In this document: one piece after another, positions 16,619 to 24,527 of the stretch
Layout: every line of letters begins with the position of its first letter
Position numbering within the stretch: position 1 is the first letter of the stretch
NCBI GenBank assembly: GCA_012719125.1
Contig: JAAYAY010000276.1
Coordinates: 1 to 43,265 of the forward strand
Source: Planctomycetaceae bacterium
GTDB taxonomy: Bacteria; Planctomycetota; Planctomycetia; Pirellulales; Thermoguttaceae
Direction of reading: 5' to 3'
Length of the DNA: 43,265 nt
Position numbers and translations under genes: made by a program
Notes under the pieces: generated by a model
The model's input: the letters and a program-made list of their open reading frames with translations, nothing else
The model's database searches: none
Told to the model about the DNA's origin: nothing

Positions 16619-17587
16619 TTATTCGTCCTTCATTCGCAATCGCCAGCCGGGGTTGACTTCGGGTTGCTGGCCTGGGGGGAGCGGTTCGACGAGTTTCTCG
16701 TAAAGATCGGGGCGTCGGGCGCGGAGGTAGCGGCGGCCACCAGCAATCTCGATCTTCTCGGGCGTGCACAGGCCGACGACCACATCGTCGCCGAGTGCAT
16801 GGGACTCGGCAATGATCTCGCCAAACGGGTCGAGGACCATGGCCCCGCCCGTTTTGACGGTGTCGTAGTCGACACCGACAGGATTGGTGAAGACGTAGTA
16901 GAGGCCGTTCTCGTAGGCCCTGGCGGGAAGCCAACGCATCAGCCAGCCACGCCCCTTGGGCCCCTCGAATTCCATCCGCAGGGGAACCGGGTCGCGCTGG
17001 CGGTCTTCCCACAACTTCCGGTCGATCGTGCCGCGACCCGGCATCGGGCTGGGCAGCCCGCAGGTGACGTGGGGGGCGAAAACAACCTCTGCGCCCTTCA
17101 GAGCGGCGATCCGCGGATTTTCGACCAAGTTGTTGTCGTAGCAGATCAGGATGGCGCAGCGAATTCCGCACAGATCAAATACTTCGATCCGGTCACCCCA
17201 ACTGATATGGGGACTGATGAAGGCGTGGAGCTTGCGGAACCGGGTGACAAACCCTCGAGCGGGCTCGACGGCGACGTAGGTGTTGTAGAGCTTGCCGTCG
17301 GCGATTTCCACCAGCCCGGCAAGGAGGGCGACGCCAAACTCGCGGGCGAGCCGTTCAAGCCGTTCGGTGCTCTCGCCGCCGGGCACGGGTTCTGCCAAGG
17401 CCTCGATTTCCTCGCGCGAGAGATCCTGGAGAAACGTGTAACCGGGGATGCAGCATTCGTGGAAGGCCACGATCTCGGCCCCCTGATCGGCCGCCTGCCG
17501 GGCCAGCGCTTCGATGCGGCTGAAGTTATAGGCCTTGTCGGCGTCGCGGGCTTCAAACTGGGCGGCAGCGATGTGGATTTCTCGCAT
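16619..17587 (-). CDS. Nitrilase-family carbon-nitrogen hydrolase
   Basis: This 322-aa protein has the complete nitrilase-superfamily triad: E44 in AFHECCIPGY, K119 in FRKLHAF and C149 in ILICYDNN. A C-terminal region with ARAYENGLYYVFTNPVG and LDPFGEIIAES is typical of amidases and carbamoylases in this superfamily. No signal peptide was seen, so it is probably cytoplasmic. The start at 17587 (MREIHIAAAQF) is the conserved family start. A 25-codon upstream extension would translate the inverted repeat at 17623-17706. The substrate, an amide or N-carbamoyl compound, cannot be fixed from sequence. It is divergent from the alpha/beta hydrolase gene and separated from the next minus gene by a palindrome, so it is probably transcribed alone. 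Confidence 0.92.
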   Translation of the reverse strand: MREIHIAAAQFEARDADKAYNFSRIEALARQAADQGAEIVAFHECCIPGYTFLQDLSREEIEALAEPVPGGESTERLERLAREFGVALLAGLVEIADGKLYNTYVAVEPARGFVTRFRKLHAFISPHISWGDRIEVFDLCGIRCAILICYDNNLVENPRIAALKGAEVVFAPHVTCGLPSPMPGRGTIDRKLWEDRQRDPVPLRMEFEGPKGRGWLMRWLPARAYENGLYYVFTNPVGVDYDTVKTGGAMVLDPFGEIIAESHALGDDVVVGLCTPEKIEIAGGRRYLRARRPDLYEKLVEPLPPGQQPEVNPGWRLRMKDE

Positions 17588-17622
17588 GGGAGGGATTCCA
17601 TGAAACATGCGGTGTGCGCAAA

Positions 17623-17706
17623 GGTAGGTGCCGGGCGGCGGCGCGGCTCCTTGTGAGAGCATGTCGTTTGGCGCTTCAGGAACCGTGCGGCGGCGCGGTA
17701 CCTACC
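17623..17706. repeat. Nested inverted repeat in divergent intergenic region
   Basis: Outer arms GGTAGGTGCC (17623-17632) and GGTACCTACC (17697-17706) pair with one mismatch. Inside, CGGCTCCTTG and CAGGAACCG give a second imperfect pairing. The 12-mer GCGGCGGCGCGG also occurs twice in direct orientation (17635-17646 and 17687-17698). The element lies between the nitrilase-family gene and the divergent hydrolase gene and resembles other REP-like planctomycete repeats. Confidence 0.6.
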
Positions 17707-17761
17707 GTGACTTCCAGGATCATAGTGGAACCGCCGGACGGATGCCAGCGATTTGCGGACG

Positions 17762-17789
17762 TTGCGTAGGGTAGAGGAGACCCTATAAT
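17762..17789 (+). promoter_or_regulatory. Sigma-70-type promoter of the alpha/beta hydrolase gene
   Basis: TTGCGT (17762-17767), a 16-bp spacer and a perfect TATAAT (17784-17789) lie 40 bp upstream of the start codon, giving a short leader that contains the ribosome site AGGAGA. This is the best promoter match I found in the window. Confidence 0.55.
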
Positions 17790-17828
17790 GGGGACGTCTT
17801 CGCCTCCTTTCTCCAGGAGAATTCTTCC

Positions 17829-19574
17829 ATGCGACTGTGCCGGTTCCATTCCCTCCGGATGCCCCACGCTGCTTTCTTCCTTGGTCTTTCGTTGATCTTG
17901 TCATCGTCGGCAGGCGTTTTCGCAGCCGAGAATACAGCGTTGCCGAAGGAAATTGCCGTTGCCGACACCTTCGACGGAAAGCCGTTCAGTTACCGGGTCA
18001 ACTCGGTGGCGGCGATGAGCGGGTTCTCCGTTCATTACTTGACGTATCCGTCGCCGGTCGTATCGGAATTGCCCCAGAACAACACAATTCCGGCGGAACT
18101 CTACTTGCCCGATGGTTACGAGACCTGGGAATCGCCGCGGCCGGCCGTGATCTGCATGCACATCCTGGACGGGAACTTCCAGTTGGTGCGGATGACCTGC
18201 TCGATGCTGGCGTCGCGGGGCATTCCGGCGCTGATGTTCAAGTTGCCGTACTACGGGGAGCGAAGTCCCAAGGAAGGAACCCGGGCGCTGGCACAGCAGC
18301 CGGCCCGGTTTGCGGCCGCCCTGGCCCAGGGGCGAATTGAAATCCGCCGGACCGTCGACGTGCTGGCGTCGCGACCGGAGATCGACAAACAGCACCTTGG
18401 GATCACCGGAATCAGCCTCGGCGCGATCGTGGCCGCAACCGGTGCCGCGGAGGAGCCGAGGCTTCGGCGGGCCATGCTCGTGCTCGGCGGCGGCGATCTG
18501 TTGAAGATCATTCACCACGCGGAGGAAACCAGCGGCCTGAGCGCGACGATTCGCGGACTGTCGCCCGCGGAACAGAAAAAGGTCGAGGAGGCCCTGGGCG
18601 ACGTCGATCCGTTGACGTATGCGGCCAAGCTGCGCGATCGGGCCAGGCAGGGGCTGGTGGTCATGGTCAACGCGGCGGAAGACAATGTCGTGCCGCGCGA
18701 GTGTACGGAACAACTCGCCGCCGCACTCGGGATCGCCGACCGGGTGGTCTGGCTGGAGGGACTCGGCCACTACACGGCCATGGCCGCCATGCCCGAAACG
18801 CTGGAGCGCACGGTTCAGTTCTTCGGCCAGGATCTGCCGAGCGACGTTCGGCTGTCCATGGAAAAGGCGCCTCCCAGCAATGTGCAGATCGCCCTGGAGT
18901 TGATTCAGCGGGCCGGAACGATCCTCGGAGATACGCCGGGCGAAGGACGTTGTCATGTGCTCGACGCAACCGTCAAGGTGACCGACGCGAAGAACAAAGA
19001 GTTGTTTGCCGCAGGCGTCTTCTTCGCCCGTGACGCTTACGGCCGCTTCAAGCTCGACGCGCAGACCGACCTGGTTGGACGCCTTGCGTTGGGCGGCGGT
19101 TCTCCGCTGTGGTTCCTCGCCAAGGAGACGCTTCTGGAAGGGACCGACGACACCTCGGGCGACGAGCAGGCGCCGGAACTGGTAAACGACGCCGATCTGA
19201 CCAAGATCCGCACCGTCGCCGGAGCCCTCAAGGCGGCCACCATGGCGCCGGGAATCTTCGAGCAGCTCTTTGCCGTCACGGACGAGACGGCGGACGACGG
19301 GCGGACAATGATCCACGTGGCCCGGCGAGACGGTTCCCCGGAGCGATTGCGGCTTGTTCTCGATAAGGATCGCAAGACGGTGCGCGAGGTGCAGGTCGAA
19401 TGGCGAGACGGCCGGGCTGCCGTGCAGATCAGGGCGTTTCAGACCAACGCACCCTCGCACGACGGCCTTTTCCGCCCGCTTGCGGCTGAACGTGTTCAGG
19501 AAGTCTCCAGCGGCGATCTGCGGCGAATGTTTCGAGCGGTGGCCGATTTCGGAATGCAGCGTCTGACGCAGTGA
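17829..19574 (+). CDS. Secreted alpha/beta hydrolase with extra C-terminal domain
   Basis: This 581-aa protein has a signal peptide (AAFFLGLSLILSSSAGVFA). The hydrolase domain spans roughly residues 50-330 with nucleophile elbow G194-I-S196-L-G198, an acid candidate in VNAAEDNVVP and a His candidate in LEGLGHYTAM, so the triad looks complete. After about residue 340 there is a further ~240-residue beta-rich domain (YGRFKLDAQTDLVGRLALGG, FEQLFAVTDETADDGRTMIHVA) that I do not recognise. It faintly resembles lipoprotein-carrier-like folds. The start at 17829 has AGGAGA 8-10 bp upstream. ATG at 17859 is possible. The substrate is unknown; dienelactone-hydrolase or acetyl-esterase-like activity is plausible. 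It starts the plus-strand block of secreted proteins. Confidence 0.82.
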   Translation: MRLCRFHSLRMPHAAFFLGLSLILSSSAGVFAAENTALPKEIAVADTFDGKPFSYRVNSVAAMSGFSVHYLTYPSPVVSELPQNNTIPAELYLPDGYETWESPRPAVICMHILDGNFQLVRMTCSMLASRGIPALMFKLPYYGERSPKEGTRALAQQPARFAAALAQGRIEIRRTVDVLASRPEIDKQHLGITGISLGAIVAATGAAEEPRLRRAMLVLGGGDLLKIIHHAEETSGLSATIRGLSPAEQKKVEEALGDVDPLTYAAKLRDRARQGLVVMVNAAEDNVVPRECTEQLAAALGIADRVVWLEGLGHYTAMAAMPETLERTVQFFGQDLPSDVRLSMEKAPPSNVQIALELIQRAGTILGDTPGEGRCHVLDATVKVTDAKNKELFAAGVFFARDAYGRFKLDAQTDLVGRLALGGGSPLWFLAKETLLEGTDDTSGDEQAPELVNDADLTKIRTVAGALKAATMAPGIFEQLFAVTDETADDGRTMIHVARRDGSPERLRLVLDKDRKTVREVQVEWRDGRAAVQIRAFQTNAPSHDGLFRPLAAERVQEVSSGDLRRMFRAVADFGMQRLTQ

Positions 19575-19610
19575 ACAATGCAGCCGGTTGGTGACGGAGC
19601 CGGGCAGGGC

Positions 19611-19646
19611 GGAAGAATGGAATGGCGGAATGGGAGGGCGGGAATG
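19611..19646. repeat. Purine-rich GGAATG-type short repeat
   Basis: Several GGAATG or GGAAGAATG units lie close together in the gap after the hydrolase gene. The complementary pattern (CATTCC units) occurs near 22491-22504 in another gap. These are minor low-complexity intergenic repeats with no assigned role. Confidence 0.35.
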
Positions 19647-19744
19647 ACACACGGGAAGGCTCTCTCGGAACCCCGTTTCCACGAATCACGCAACGCCGTT
19701 TAGGGCAATCTGTAGCACGAAGATATCTTGCAGGATACCGAACG

Positions 19745-20689
19745 ATGAAAAGAGCTATTCAATGCGTGATGGTTGCAGCGGTCGTTTCTTTGGGGAGCGT
19801 TGGCACACCGGCGGCGGCAGGCGGGCCGTTTCGTGTCGTTCAAAACGAGACATTCCTCGTCGTCTTCTCAGGTGGATCGCCGGTGCTTCAGTACCGGCAC
19901 GACGGCTCGCCCTACAAGCCCTATATCAAGGAACTGTTTACGCCGGGCGGCGCGCAGGTGCTGCGCGATGCGCCGGCCGATCATCTTCATCACCACGGGA
20001 TCATGTTCGCCCTGTCGGCCGGCGGAGTGACCTTCTGGACAGAGACCCCGGCTGGTGGGCGACAGGTATCGCGGGAACTCGCAGAGCCGGTGATCACGGT
20101 CGAACCGGAGTGTTCGCGAGTTTCGTTCACGCAATTTCTCGATTGGATGGCGCCCGAGGCGGAGACTGAGACCCTGCAAGAGCGGCGGACGATCGAACTG
20201 GTGCAGGCCGACGAATTGGCGCCGACGATGGTCACCTGGACGTCGCGGCTCGCACCGGGCGCCGGCCGCGAGTCGGTGGAAATCACGGGCGAGCATTACT
20301 ACGGGCTGGGGTGCCGTCTGCTCCAGTCGCTGGATCGAGTGGGCCGGTTCGTGTATGCGGCAGGAGAGCCGGGGCCGATCGTCCGCGGCGAAGAGAGAGT
20401 GACCCGCAGTGCGTGGTGTGCTTATGTCGTTCCGAAGGATGAAACGCTGGTGACCGTGGCCGTTTTTGATCATCCCAACAATCTTCGGCATCCGGCCACC
20501 ATGTTCACCATGCCCGAGAAGTTCGCCTATCTCTCGGCAACGCTCAACGTCTGGAAGGAGCCCCTTACGATCGGGGTGGGGAGCCCGCTGTCGCTGGTCT
20601 ACGGCGTCGCCCTGTGGGACGGTGAAGCAAGCCCGGAAGAGATCGAGCAAGTCTACCGCAAGTGGGCGGTTCTCGCCGGAAATCATTGA
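19745..20689 (+). CDS. DUF6807 (PmoA-like) family secreted protein
   Basis: This 314-aa protein has a signal peptide (CVMVAAVVSLGSVGTPAAA). The motif ADHLHHHGIMFALS matches the DHPHHRG-type signature of the DUF6807 family (once labelled methane oxygenase PmoA, although members are not the membrane pMMO subunit). The body is all beta, as expected. The start at 19745 gives the signal peptide, and the reading frame upstream to 19622 carries no signal. Family members are frequent in Planctomycetes and Bacteroidetes near carbohydrate-degradation genes. No enzymatic function is established. The next gene starts 154 bp downstream on the same strand. Confidence 0.85.
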   Translation: MKRAIQCVMVAAVVSLGSVGTPAAAGGPFRVVQNETFLVVFSGGSPVLQYRHDGSPYKPYIKELFTPGGAQVLRDAPADHLHHHGIMFALSAGGVTFWTETPAGGRQVSRELAEPVITVEPECSRVSFTQFLDWMAPEAETETLQERRTIELVQADELAPTMVTWTSRLAPGAGRESVEITGEHYYGLGCRLLQSLDRVGRFVYAAGEPGPIVRGEERVTRSAWCAYVVPKDETLVTVAVFDHPNNLRHPATMFTMPEKFAYLSATLNVWKEPLTIGVGSPLSLVYGVALWDGEASPEEIEQVYRKWAVLAGNH

Positions 20690-20843
20690 ACGTAGGTTCT
20701 TGGCGGGGTAGACTCACGGAGCAGCAGGGCCTTGTCTGTTCTCCCGGCCGGAGACAGCGGCTCAGCGATCGATTCAGACGAGCGGGGAGTCTCTCAAACG
20801 CTGCGTTCCCCACTTCAAATCCATGCCCGAAAGGTGTCTCACT

Positions 20844-22445
20844 ATGAGGTTACCTCACACCCTGTCTCCCCTGTTGGCAGCTTGGTGTTGTCTCACGTTC
20901 CTGACCGGCCTCCGTGGTGCCGACTGGCCGCGTTGGTGCGGGCATAGCGACGGGAACATGGTGTGTGGCGAGACGGGGCTTCCCGCCAGCTTCGAGCCGG
21001 GCCACAAGGACCCCAAGGGCTCCAGCATTAGCATGGAGACGACGGAGAACGTCAAGTGGGTGGCGAAGCTGGGCTCGAATGCCTTTGGCAACCCAACTGT
21101 GGCCGACGGCCGCGTCTACGTGGGCACCGACGACCTGACGGTCTCGGAAGATCCGCGTTTCAGTCGATCGAAAGGCGGTTTACTCAAGTGTTTTGATGAG
21201 GAGACCGGCAATCTCCTTTGGCAACTGGCGACGCCCGTGCGGAAGAAGGGCATGCATCCCGAGATCCACTTCGGCCACCAGCATTTGGGGGTCTGTTCGT
21301 CACCCACGGTTGAAAACGACCGCGTCTTCATCGTGGGAAGCGCGGGGGACATCCTCTGCCTCGACGTGAAAGGGCAGGCCAACGGCAATGACGGGCTTTA
21401 CCAGGATGAAGGCCGGTACATGGCGGGCGAGGACGCCGATCCGATCGAACTCGGTCCGGCCGACGGGGATATCGTGTGGCGCTACGATCCGCTCGATGAA
21501 CTGGGCGTATGTCCCCACGACGCTGCCAGTTGCTCGATTCTGATCTGCGGCGATTTCCTCTATCTGGGAACGTCCAACGGCATCGACGGACCGCACGAGA
21601 AGATCCTCGCACCGAAGGCGCCTGCGATCATCGTCCTCAATAAGCACACGGGCCGGCTCGTTGCCCGAGAGGAAATCGGCCTGAGCAGCCGGCTGTATCA
21701 CGCCCAGTGGTCGTCCCCCTCTATGGGCAAAGTGGGCGGCCGGACTCTCATCTTCTTCGGCGGCGGCGACGGCAAGTGCTACGCTTTCGCGGCCTTGACC
21801 GAAGAACCGAAAGAGACCATGCCGCTTGAACTGGTGTGGTCGTTCGATTGTCTGCCGGACAGCTACAAGTACCGCGACGGCAAGTTGATCCCCTACTACG
21901 AAGGCGACAAACGCAAGGGTTGGAGCACCAACAAAAACGACGGCAAGTTCGTTGGTCCCAGCCAGATCATCGCCACGCCCGTCTTCTACAAGGATCGCAT
22001 CTACGTTCCCATCGGCCAGGACCCGGCTCACGGGCGAGGAAAGGGCTTGCTGCATTGCATCGGCGCTACTCAGACCGGCGACGTTACCAAGTCGGCCGGT
22101 ATCTGGAGCTACGACGGATTGGACCGCAGTATGTCGACGGTGACGATTACCGACGGCCTCGTCTACGCGGCCGATGTCGCCGGGCGTCTGCACTGTCTGG
22201 ACGCCGAGACCGGTGAAGTCCAGTGGGTCCACGATATGAAGGCGGAAACCTGGGGAGGCGCCCTGGTGGCCGACGGCAAGCTCTTCCTCGGCAACAAGAA
22301 AGAATTCGTGGTCCTGGCCGCCGGGCGGGAACCGAAAGTCCTGAGCGAGATTCGCCTGGGATCGCCGGCCTACAGCACGCCGATCGCCGCCAACGGTGTC
22401 CTCTACGTCGCTTCCCAGAAATACTTGTGGGCGGTGAAGAAGTGA
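20844..22445 (+). CDS. Secreted PQQ-like beta-propeller protein
   Basis: This 533-aa protein has a signal peptide (SPLLAAWCCLTFLTGLRGA) followed by the common planctomycete opening ADWPRWCGHSDGN. Propeller blades are visible as PTVADGRVYVGT, FDEETGNLLWQLA, VFIVGSAGDILCLD, IVLNKHTGRLVA, YAADVAGRLHCLDAETGEVQWVH and KLFLGNKKEFVVLA. No quinoprotein active-site signature was seen, so it is probably a binding protein. The start at 20844 has AAGGTG about 10 bp upstream. ATG at 20823 would put seven residues ahead of the signal peptide. The upstream leader contains a hairpin at 20736-20757 (TCTCC-CGGCC-GGAGA core) of unknown role. Confidence 0.85.
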   Translation: MRLPHTLSPLLAAWCCLTFLTGLRGADWPRWCGHSDGNMVCGETGLPASFEPGHKDPKGSSISMETTENVKWVAKLGSNAFGNPTVADGRVYVGTDDLTVSEDPRFSRSKGGLLKCFDEETGNLLWQLATPVRKKGMHPEIHFGHQHLGVCSSPTVENDRVFIVGSAGDILCLDVKGQANGNDGLYQDEGRYMAGEDADPIELGPADGDIVWRYDPLDELGVCPHDAASCSILICGDFLYLGTSNGIDGPHEKILAPKAPAIIVLNKHTGRLVAREEIGLSSRLYHAQWSSPSMGKVGGRTLIFFGGGDGKCYAFAALTEEPKETMPLELVWSFDCLPDSYKYRDGKLIPYYEGDKRKGWSTNKNDGKFVGPSQIIATPVFYKDRIYVPIGQDPAHGRGKGLLHCIGATQTGDVTKSAGIWSYDGLDRSMSTVTITDGLVYAADVAGRLHCLDAETGEVQWVHDMKAETWGGALVADGKLFLGNKKEFVVLAAGREPKVLSEIRLGSPAYSTPIAANGVLYVASQKYLWAVKK

Positions 22446-22464
22446 GAAACGAGACGGGTCTCCA

Positions 22465-22483
22465 GGTTTGTGACCAGCAAACC
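22465..22483 (+). terminator. Weak hairpin after the PQQ-like gene
   Basis: GGTTTG and CAAACC pair over a 7-nt loop, 20 bp past the stop codon. There is no T-run, so termination is only a possibility. Confidence 0.25.
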
Positions 22484-22531
22484 TCCTCGACATTCCAGCA
22501 TTCCAACCACCCTTCGTCAGGAAGCACTCCA

Positions 22532-23686
22532 ATGGCCAAACCTCGTCGCACATTTCTCTTCGTGCTGTTCATTTCGCAGTGCTCCTCGGTCCTCCTGGGA
22601 GCCGGTCCCGAACTCGTTGCCCGCGCGCCGAACGGCTGCGGCCTGCTGGGGCGGCTGGAAGGGAAGCGTGTTCTCATCGTTTCGGGCACGCCGGAAGAGA
22701 TGGGAACAGCCCACGGCCAGTTGCTCAAGGACGAAGTGAAACTGACCATGCAGCGGGTAATCTATCTGGTGGGCGCGGCGTCGACCGTCGAGTCCGGAAA
22801 GTGGTTCTTCGACGACATGGCGGAAATCGAGCGACGAACTTCGCCCCATCTTCCCCAGCGTTTCCTGGCCGAATGCGACGCCATGGCCGCGGCGGCCGGC
22901 GTCTCGCAGCGGGACGGGCGCTACGGCAACCTGTTTCCCGAGAAGTTCCACTGCTCGGGCGTGGCGGTTCGCGGCAAGGCGAGCGTTGACGGGCGCGTGG
23001 TTCACGCCCGGGTGCTCGACTACATGCGGGATATCGGCCTCCAGGAGACGGCGGTCGTGGGCGTCTTTCTGCCCAAGGATCATCATGCCTGGATGACGCT
23101 CGGCTACGCGGGTTTCATCGGCACGGTGACGGCCATGAACGAGAAGGGCCTGGCCGTCGGCGAGATGGGCGGCCGGGGCGAGGGCAAATGGGACGGCATG
23201 CCGATGAGCTTCTTGCTGCGCGAGATCATGGAACGGGCCGCCACGGTGGACGAAGCGCTCGAGATCCTGGAGACGACGCCGCGGACGTGCGAGTACTACT
23301 ACGTGCTCAGCGACCGCTCGAAAAACCTGGCCGGAGTCAAGGCGACGCCCGAGAAACTGCTGGTCCTTCGCCCTGGCGAGCAGCATCCCGAGTTGCCGCC
23401 GGTGCCCGAAGACGTCGTCTACTTCTCCGCTGGCGACCGGGCCAAGGCCCTGAGTGAGCGGCTCCACGAAGCGTATGGCAAGATCGACGTCGCCCGAATG
23501 ATCGAGGTCATCAAGCGCCCCGTCGCCATGAGCAGCAACCTCCACGACGCGATCTTCCTGCCCGAGTCGCTCGACATGTGGGTGGCCGACGCCGGACGCG
23601 ATACGGTCGCCTGCGACGAGCCGTATGTGCATGTGAATCTGGCGGAGTTGAAGGAGTTCTATTCCGCCAACCGGGCGGCACCTTGA
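22532..23686 (+). CDS. C45-family autoproteolytic acyltransferase/hydrolase (secreted)
   Basis: This 384-aa protein has a signal peptide (RTFLFVLFISQCSSVLLGAG). The Ntn-hydrolase nucleophile is probably C141 in KFHCSGVAV, followed by the family pattern DGRVVHARVLDYM, YAGFIGTVTAMNEKGLAVGEM and a later VDEALEILETTPRT region. These match the acyl-CoA:6-APA acyltransferase/peptidase C45 group, in which self-cleavage before the Cys activates the enzyme. The open frame continues upstream to 22223, inside the previous gene, and must be trimmed to this ATG. Unlike the fungal enzyme this one is exported. Hydrolysis of an amide-linked acyl group is the most that can be inferred. Confidence 0.87.
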   Translation: MAKPRRTFLFVLFISQCSSVLLGAGPELVARAPNGCGLLGRLEGKRVLIVSGTPEEMGTAHGQLLKDEVKLTMQRVIYLVGAASTVESGKWFFDDMAEIERRTSPHLPQRFLAECDAMAAAAGVSQRDGRYGNLFPEKFHCSGVAVRGKASVDGRVVHARVLDYMRDIGLQETAVVGVFLPKDHHAWMTLGYAGFIGTVTAMNEKGLAVGEMGGRGEGKWDGMPMSFLLREIMERAATVDEALEILETTPRTCEYYYVLSDRSKNLAGVKATPEKLLVLRPGEQHPELPPVPEDVVYFSAGDRAKALSERLHEAYGKIDVARMIEVIKRPVAMSSNLHDAIFLPESLDMWVADAGRDTVACDEPYVHVNLAELKEFYSANRAAP

Positions 23687-23694
23687 GTCTCCTC

Positions 23695-23715
23695 GTGCGC
23701 AGCTAGCACGCGCAC
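23695..23715. terminator. Possible hairpin GTGCGC...GCGCAC
   Basis: A 6-bp perfect stem with a 9-nt loop lies just after the C45-family gene and before the HTH-EIIA operon. It lacks a T-run and is only suggestive of a transcript end. Confidence 0.25.
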
Positions 23716-23825
23716 CGCTTGCGGAACCGATACATCCCACCCGAAATAGGTCTCTTGCGTAGTTGACCAGGAATCACTAACCTTATTGGTTTGTCGACCA
23801 TGCGGCTGGTTTGTGTGATTCTGCG

Positions 23826-24518
23826 ATGGAACTGAGTCTACGGGATTCGGCCAAGCTCCTAAACGTCTCGGAAAAGACCGTTTATCGCTGGGCCAAACAA
23901 GGTGATCTGCCGGCGTACCGGGTGAACGAACAGTATCGATTCAACCGCGCCGATCTTCTCCAATGGGCCACTTCTCGGGGCATTAAGCTGTCGGCCGAGA
24001 TTCTTGTCGAACCGTCGGGGGGCAGCGTGCCCGTGAGCCTTGCCGATGCCGTTCGCGCCGGCGGCGTCCACCATGGCGTTGAAGGGAGCGAGAAATCGGC
24101 GGTGCTCCGCTCGGCCGTGGCGATTATGCCTCTGCCGCGGGATGTCGACCGGGATTTCGTGCTCCAGTTGCTGCTGGCTCGCGAGTCGCTCGGTTCGACG
24201 GCGATCGGGCGAGGAATCGCTTTGCCGCACGCCAGGAATCCTGTGGTCATGCACGTGCCTTGCCCGATGATCACTGTATGCTTCCTGAAGCAGCCGATTG
24301 AATTCGACGCCCTCGACGGACAGCCCGTAACCACGCTGTTCACCATGTTGAGCCCCACCGTTCGCGCCCATTTGCACACGCTGGCGCGTCTCTCCCACGC
24401 TTTGCAGCGGCCCGAGTTTGCCGAAGTCATTTCGCGCCGCGCCTGTTGCGAAGAGATCCTCGCGGCCTGCGAGACGATCGATCGTAGCCTCCCCTCCTCT
24501 CCTTCCGTTGCCGTGTGA
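23826..24518 (+). CDS. HTH (excisionase-type) - PTS EIIA fusion regulator
   Basis: This 230-aa protein has an N-terminal MerR/excisionase-type DNA-binding domain (residues 1-52: SAKLLNVSEKTVYRWAKQGDLPAYRVNEQYRF). A PtsN-like EIIA domain follows (about 66-220) with the phosphorylatable H135 in GIALPHARNP preserved. Such HTH-EIIA proteins occur in Planctomycetes and Deltaproteobacteria, and phosphorylation of the His could modulate DNA binding. The start ATG at 23826 yields the normal HTH N-terminus; a start at 23811 is possible. Its stop lies 9 bp before the first gene of the hydrogenase-4-like complex, on the same strand, so it is probably co-transcribed and may be that operon's regulator. 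No transport EIIB/EIIC genes are nearby. Confidence 0.88.
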   Translation: MELSLRDSAKLLNVSEKTVYRWAKQGDLPAYRVNEQYRFNRADLLQWATSRGIKLSAEILVEPSGGSVPVSLADAVRAGGVHHGVEGSEKSAVLRSAVAIMPLPRDVDRDFVLQLLLARESLGSTAIGRGIALPHARNPVVMHVPCPMITVCFLKQPIEFDALDGQPVTTLFTMLSPTVRAHLHTLARLSHALQRPEFAEVISRRACCEEILAACETIDRSLPSSPSVAV

Positions 24519-24527
24519 GTTCTTGCC

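Noticed and set aside
19720-19729. Palindrome AAGATATCTT before the DUF6807 gene
   Set aside because: It is short and AT-rich, with no second site or regulator, and could be chance.
23763-23788. TTGACC...TTATTG promoter-like pair before the HTH-EIIA gene
   Set aside because: The spacing is only 14 bp and the -10 is poor, so it is not supported as a promoter.
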